DNA of 64,000 nt from Ustulina deusta. Taxonomy: Eukaryota; Ascomycota; Sordariomycetes; Xylariales; Xylariaceae. The DNA is taken from assembly GCA_023159155.1 (NCBI GenBank), contig JAJNNX010000001.1, forward strand, positions 1,674,001-1,738,000. Direction: 5' to 3'. The notes beneath the pieces were generated by a model. It saw only the letters and a program-made list of their open reading frames with translations. It had not been told where the DNA came from and made no database searches. Each line of letters begins with the position of its first letter. Within the stretch, counting starts at the first letter, position 1. Below are positions 60,846 to 64,000 of the stretch, piece by piece. A program made the translations under genes and the position numbers.

Positions 60846-63362
60846 TCATTGATTACATTTCTTCAAAAATCCGCTGAAGAATGAATCAATTCCGCGGACA
60901 TCATTCAAAGGGCCGATTCGAGCAATGTCTAGTTCACTGTTAGAGCTTGCTGTTGCGAGATTAATCAAGTTACTCTACATACATTGATCAGGCCGTATGA
61001 CGACTAGAGCTCCTTGGCTCGGATCTATACCATATGCCTCATATGCGTGTCCATGCGTATTATTATAGTCTTCATCGTCGACGAAAACTTTCAAGATATC
61101 TTATCAGAGATCGTTTAGCAGCGTTTCCCTCAGGTATTGCGATAGCAGTCTCACCCTTCAATTTCCATTTACCAGCGATGGGCGTGAATATTTCGGGGAT
61201 TGTTTGAAGCTCAACGTCTGCACGCTTAGACGATAACACGAGGATGATATTGAACACGGCGTCTGGATCGGATTCGGACGGCGTAAAAGCACGAACGAGC
61301 TTCTCTAGATCGGACCCGAACTATTTCTAGTGAGGAAACAAGGTCCTAGAGTGCTCTTGGTACGGGAGGAGCCATGACGGACCTTTTGCAATCGCTTGGC
61401 AGCATCCTCATCTTGTATATCGCCTCCGAATACCACGAGATGCCACCGCGAGTCCGCGGGTAAAGCCCTCGTCAGCCACATCTGTCTCGCATCGCCGACT
61501 CGTACGACCTGCGCACTCGGAAAGCGCATGCCGATAGTCAGTTTCGCGGCTAATGAAGCTTGGCTCGTGGCCGTAGCCGTGATCATCGAGTCTTCATATC
61601 GGGTTGCTAGGCCCGCTGTGTACCGGCCGGCCTTGACGAATAGCTCGGGAGTAATACTATTTTTTTGATCACCAGCAGAGAATAGCTTCGACCAGTACCG
61701 ATCGAAATCAATGAGGTCCGCGGCCGTCTTCTGTCGCTCGAGTACGTACGTCTCGAGAAGCTTAGGGACGGCTTGCTTCCGAAGCACGGCTGCGAGCTTC
61801 CACCCGATGTTGTAGCCATCCTGTAATGATACGTTCATGCCCTAGTGCGAAAATCATAGGGTTAGTAATTGTCCTTTATAGTAAACAATATCACGGGTCT
61901 CAGGGGACTGGTAGGAGTGATAGGAATATAATGGCAACTTATTCTCCTGATACCCGTTGGAAGGGTGCGTCAGAGACCCTGCAGTACTGACCTGTCCGGC
62001 TTTTGGTGAATGCGTGTGACAAGCATCCCCGGTGAGGAATACGCGATAATGTGCGTGAAACTCGTTCGCGACTACAGCACCTGGCGTCAGTAATTTTGAT
62101 ATTCAGCGTGCTCTGCAAGGGTTCGGAAGCGTGAAGTTTCTAAGCCATAGCCCTGACATAAACTTGAATTCGCCATACCCTTGACACAACCAGAACAATA
62201 AGGAAATGACTCCCAGGAATTACTTACGGCGCTGACCGATTACGTACGCAGACCACCAGGCCGTTTCGGGGAAATCCATAGTATAGGGCTGGAAGATTTG
62301 CCTGGCTTTACTATGCAGTTGGGCTAGTGTTACGTCTTTGGCCGCCGTGGCGCCGCCAGAGATATTGATGTACAGGCGCACGAGGGAATCTCCTTCCCGC
62401 GGGATGATTAGAACGGTTCCCGACTCGGATTTGACAATGGCCTTCTTGCGGATGTCTGGGAAGCTAGTCTTCGGGTATACATCCATTACACCCCAGACTT
62501 CGACGGCGAGGGTTAATACTATGTGTTACGAGGTTTACAGAATTTGGAGAGCTCTTAAGACAAGACAAAAGCTCAAGTATGAATTCTGTGGCTCGCGACA
62601 ATGAACGAGAAAAGGGGGTGGGAGAAGGAGGAAAAATAAAGACAGTTGGATCGACTCACCTTCATCGCTACTATCACCCACCATCTTAAAACCCAAGGAC
62701 TTACGAACTTGACTATGTGCTCCATCGCTGCCCTTTGAAGAGAGTTAAAATCCTTCGAGAGGGCAAGACCTACTGCACCCAAAGATTGCACCGGGGAAAA
62801 AGGAGAAAGTCTCAGATGAATTCCTTACCAGCACGTATTTAGCCTTGTATACTTGTTCCAAGCCATCCTTCACAGCAGTCACGATAACACAATGCGCGTC
62901 CGGGTCATCCACAAGGCTCCTATCAATCACTACGTCCCGAACATCACACCCATACTCGACGTTCGCAGCGCCAGACGCGCGCACCATCTGATCGGTCAGG
63001 AAGGCGTTGATGCGTGCCTGGTTAAGGATGACATGGGGAAGATGACTCAGGCCGGCCTCGGTATCCGGAGTAGAATGCGTGCGCCGGATGCCTTGGCGGC
63101 TATCTTCATCTCCTGGGTGGGGCGACCAAAATGTGGCCTCGACTACGTGGTACGCCTCCTTGAGCAGGTCTTCCGAGATGCCGAAGCTTTCGAAGATCTC
63201 GACTGTGCGGACCTGCACTCCGTCCGCTTGCCCGTGGGCTAACATGCCGGGTCGCCGCTCTAGGATCCGGTACGAGATTCCGTTGCGGGCTAGCCAGACG
63301 CCGCAACAGATGCCGGCGGAACCGCCACCGACGACCAACACGTCGACTTCTGTGGCCGTCAT
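60846..63362 (-). CDS. FAD-dependent aromatic hydroxylase-like monooxygenase (phenol 2-monooxygenase type)
   Basis: Eight exons: 63362-62829, 62732-62660, 62497-62228, 62080-61992, 61841-61383, 61320-61155, 61087-60983, 60949-60846; 599 aa. The N-terminal FAD motif is VLVVGGGSAGICCG (GxGxxG) followed by ILERRPG. A DG-type motif (GSDGAHSQVRKSLGF, joined from exons 1-2) and the GD motif of the PHBH family ([33 protein letters not shown], joined from exons 4-5) are both complete. The C-terminal third fits the thioredoxin-like domain of phenol hydroxylases (RPDQ, later FFSGFL). Such enzymes hydroxylate phenols or related rings with NADPH and O2; the substrate is unknown. Intron 7 would be only 33 nt and in frame; otherwise the protein ends at a TAG two codons past RPDQ. 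It is tail-to-tail with midasin, with 176 bp between the stops. Confidence 0.85.
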
Positions 63363-64000
63363 CGGGAAATATTTTATTGAGAGGTGCAGATTGACATCAT
63401 TGATATAAGTGGATTGTCATTATTATTGTTGTTGTTGCTGTTGGTATCATCGTTATCACTACTGTGGCCGAGAGTTGGAGGCGAATAAGCGAACACCGAG
63501 GTGGCGATGCGGGGAAGCCGAACTTATTGCCATGGAATCCACCATCTACCCAAGTAGATAGACTCGATGCCCGTGGCGAAGCGTCGTGTGCTACCTAGAT
63601 ACTCGTCGGATATCGATCATCATTTTGAAGACGAGGAGCTCGGTTCACACGGCTATGAGCCTGTGACAGATTGCATTTTCGTCCACCGACATATGCATAC
63701 ACATGCCGAAGTATCCTATCGGTACGTACATCAGAATGCCTTCCACCCCTATTTGTAACCATTGGGGGTATTTCCGTAGCAGTATCCGTAGAATTGTTGC
63801 TGAAGTTGGGGCTTTATCCTAGTCGAAAACAGCGGGGACATTCATTTCGTTTGTCCGGGACCAAGATGTCAGGTTTCAAGTGATTAATGACCTCGACAGA
63901 GGAGGCTCGTTTTTAGACACGCTGGGACATAAGTGGTATAAGTGTTACAGTTTTTTGCTATGATATTAGAAGCACTGTTGTAAAATAGAGCGATGTCACA
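63363..64000. other. upstream region of the FAD monooxygenase
   Basis: Presumed promoter and leader. A TTATTATTGTTGTTGTTGC triplet-like run lies at about 63419-63440 just upstream of the start codon. The small frames further right have no recognisable features. The next gene, if any, lies beyond the window. Confidence 0.4.

Noticed and set aside
1..64000. Transposons, viral genes, rRNA or other structured RNA genes
   Set aside because: No reverse-transcriptase, integrase or transposase motifs, terminal repeats with target duplications, or rRNA-like blocks were recognised on either strand.

Overview
The window is nuclear DNA of a filamentous ascomycete (Pezizomycotina, most likely Sordariomycetes; genus not determined). 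The signs are short spliceosomal introns (mostly 43-150 nt, GTAAGT/GTATGT/GTGAGT donors, CAG/TAG acceptors), a fungal housekeeping gene set (midasin, HAT1, Ctk3, Utp16, Cdc4-type F-box protein, mitochondrial L12), a siderophore transporter, a fungal NLR-type STAND gene, and intergenic DNA rich in short TAGGTA/GTACCTA and CTACACTA strings of the kind common in Sordariomycete genomes. All gene models were assembled by eye from reading frame, splice-site phase and family motifs.

Layout. 1-9.8 kb is gene-poor and holds one intronless flavin monooxygenase (4523-6004, +). 9.8-13.6 kb is a six-exon RING/PH/VWA scaffold of Far1/Ste5 type (+). 13.6-16.4 kb is empty apart from a 26-nt A run. 16.4-19.8 kb (-) is a five-exon NLR-like gene: membrane anchor, alpha/beta hydrolase, NB-ARC, TPR. 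It is divergent from a siderophore-iron MFS transporter (20.9-22.9 kb, +). Then come Utp16 (-) divergent from a mitochondrial Sel1/TPR-like protein (+), and a four-exon Cdc4-type F-box/WD40 gene (-, 27.7-29.9 kb). 29.9-35.2 kb is gene-free and may hold decayed coding fragments.

35.2-45.4 kb is compact: Ctk3 (-) / pyrroline-5-carboxylate reductase (+) divergent; HAT1 (-) / ZIP9-type zinc transporter (+) divergent; a ketopantoate-reductase-like enzyme (+); mitochondrial ribosomal L12 (-). L12 shares a 373-bp intergenic region with midasin (MDN1/REA1, +), whose coding sequence fills 45.8-60.7 kb. An eight-exon FAD aromatic-hydroxylase-like gene (-) lies tail-to-tail with midasin at the right end.

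Functional themes. Ribosome production recurs (midasin, Utp16, mitochondrial L12), as does transcription/chromatin and cell-cycle control (Ctk3, HAT1, Cdc4-type, Far1-type). The accessory genes are the NLR, the siderophore transporter and the two flavoenzymes. The most interesting locus is the NLR-like gene: a putative membrane-tethered hydrolase fused to NB-ARC and to TPR repeats that are still very similar at the DNA level. Several small splicing oddities (GC-AG intron, 13-nt and 17-nt coding exons, a tandem acceptor, a 33-nt in-frame intron or nonsense codon) also deserve checking. No tRNA, rRNA, intact transposon or CRISPR array was found.
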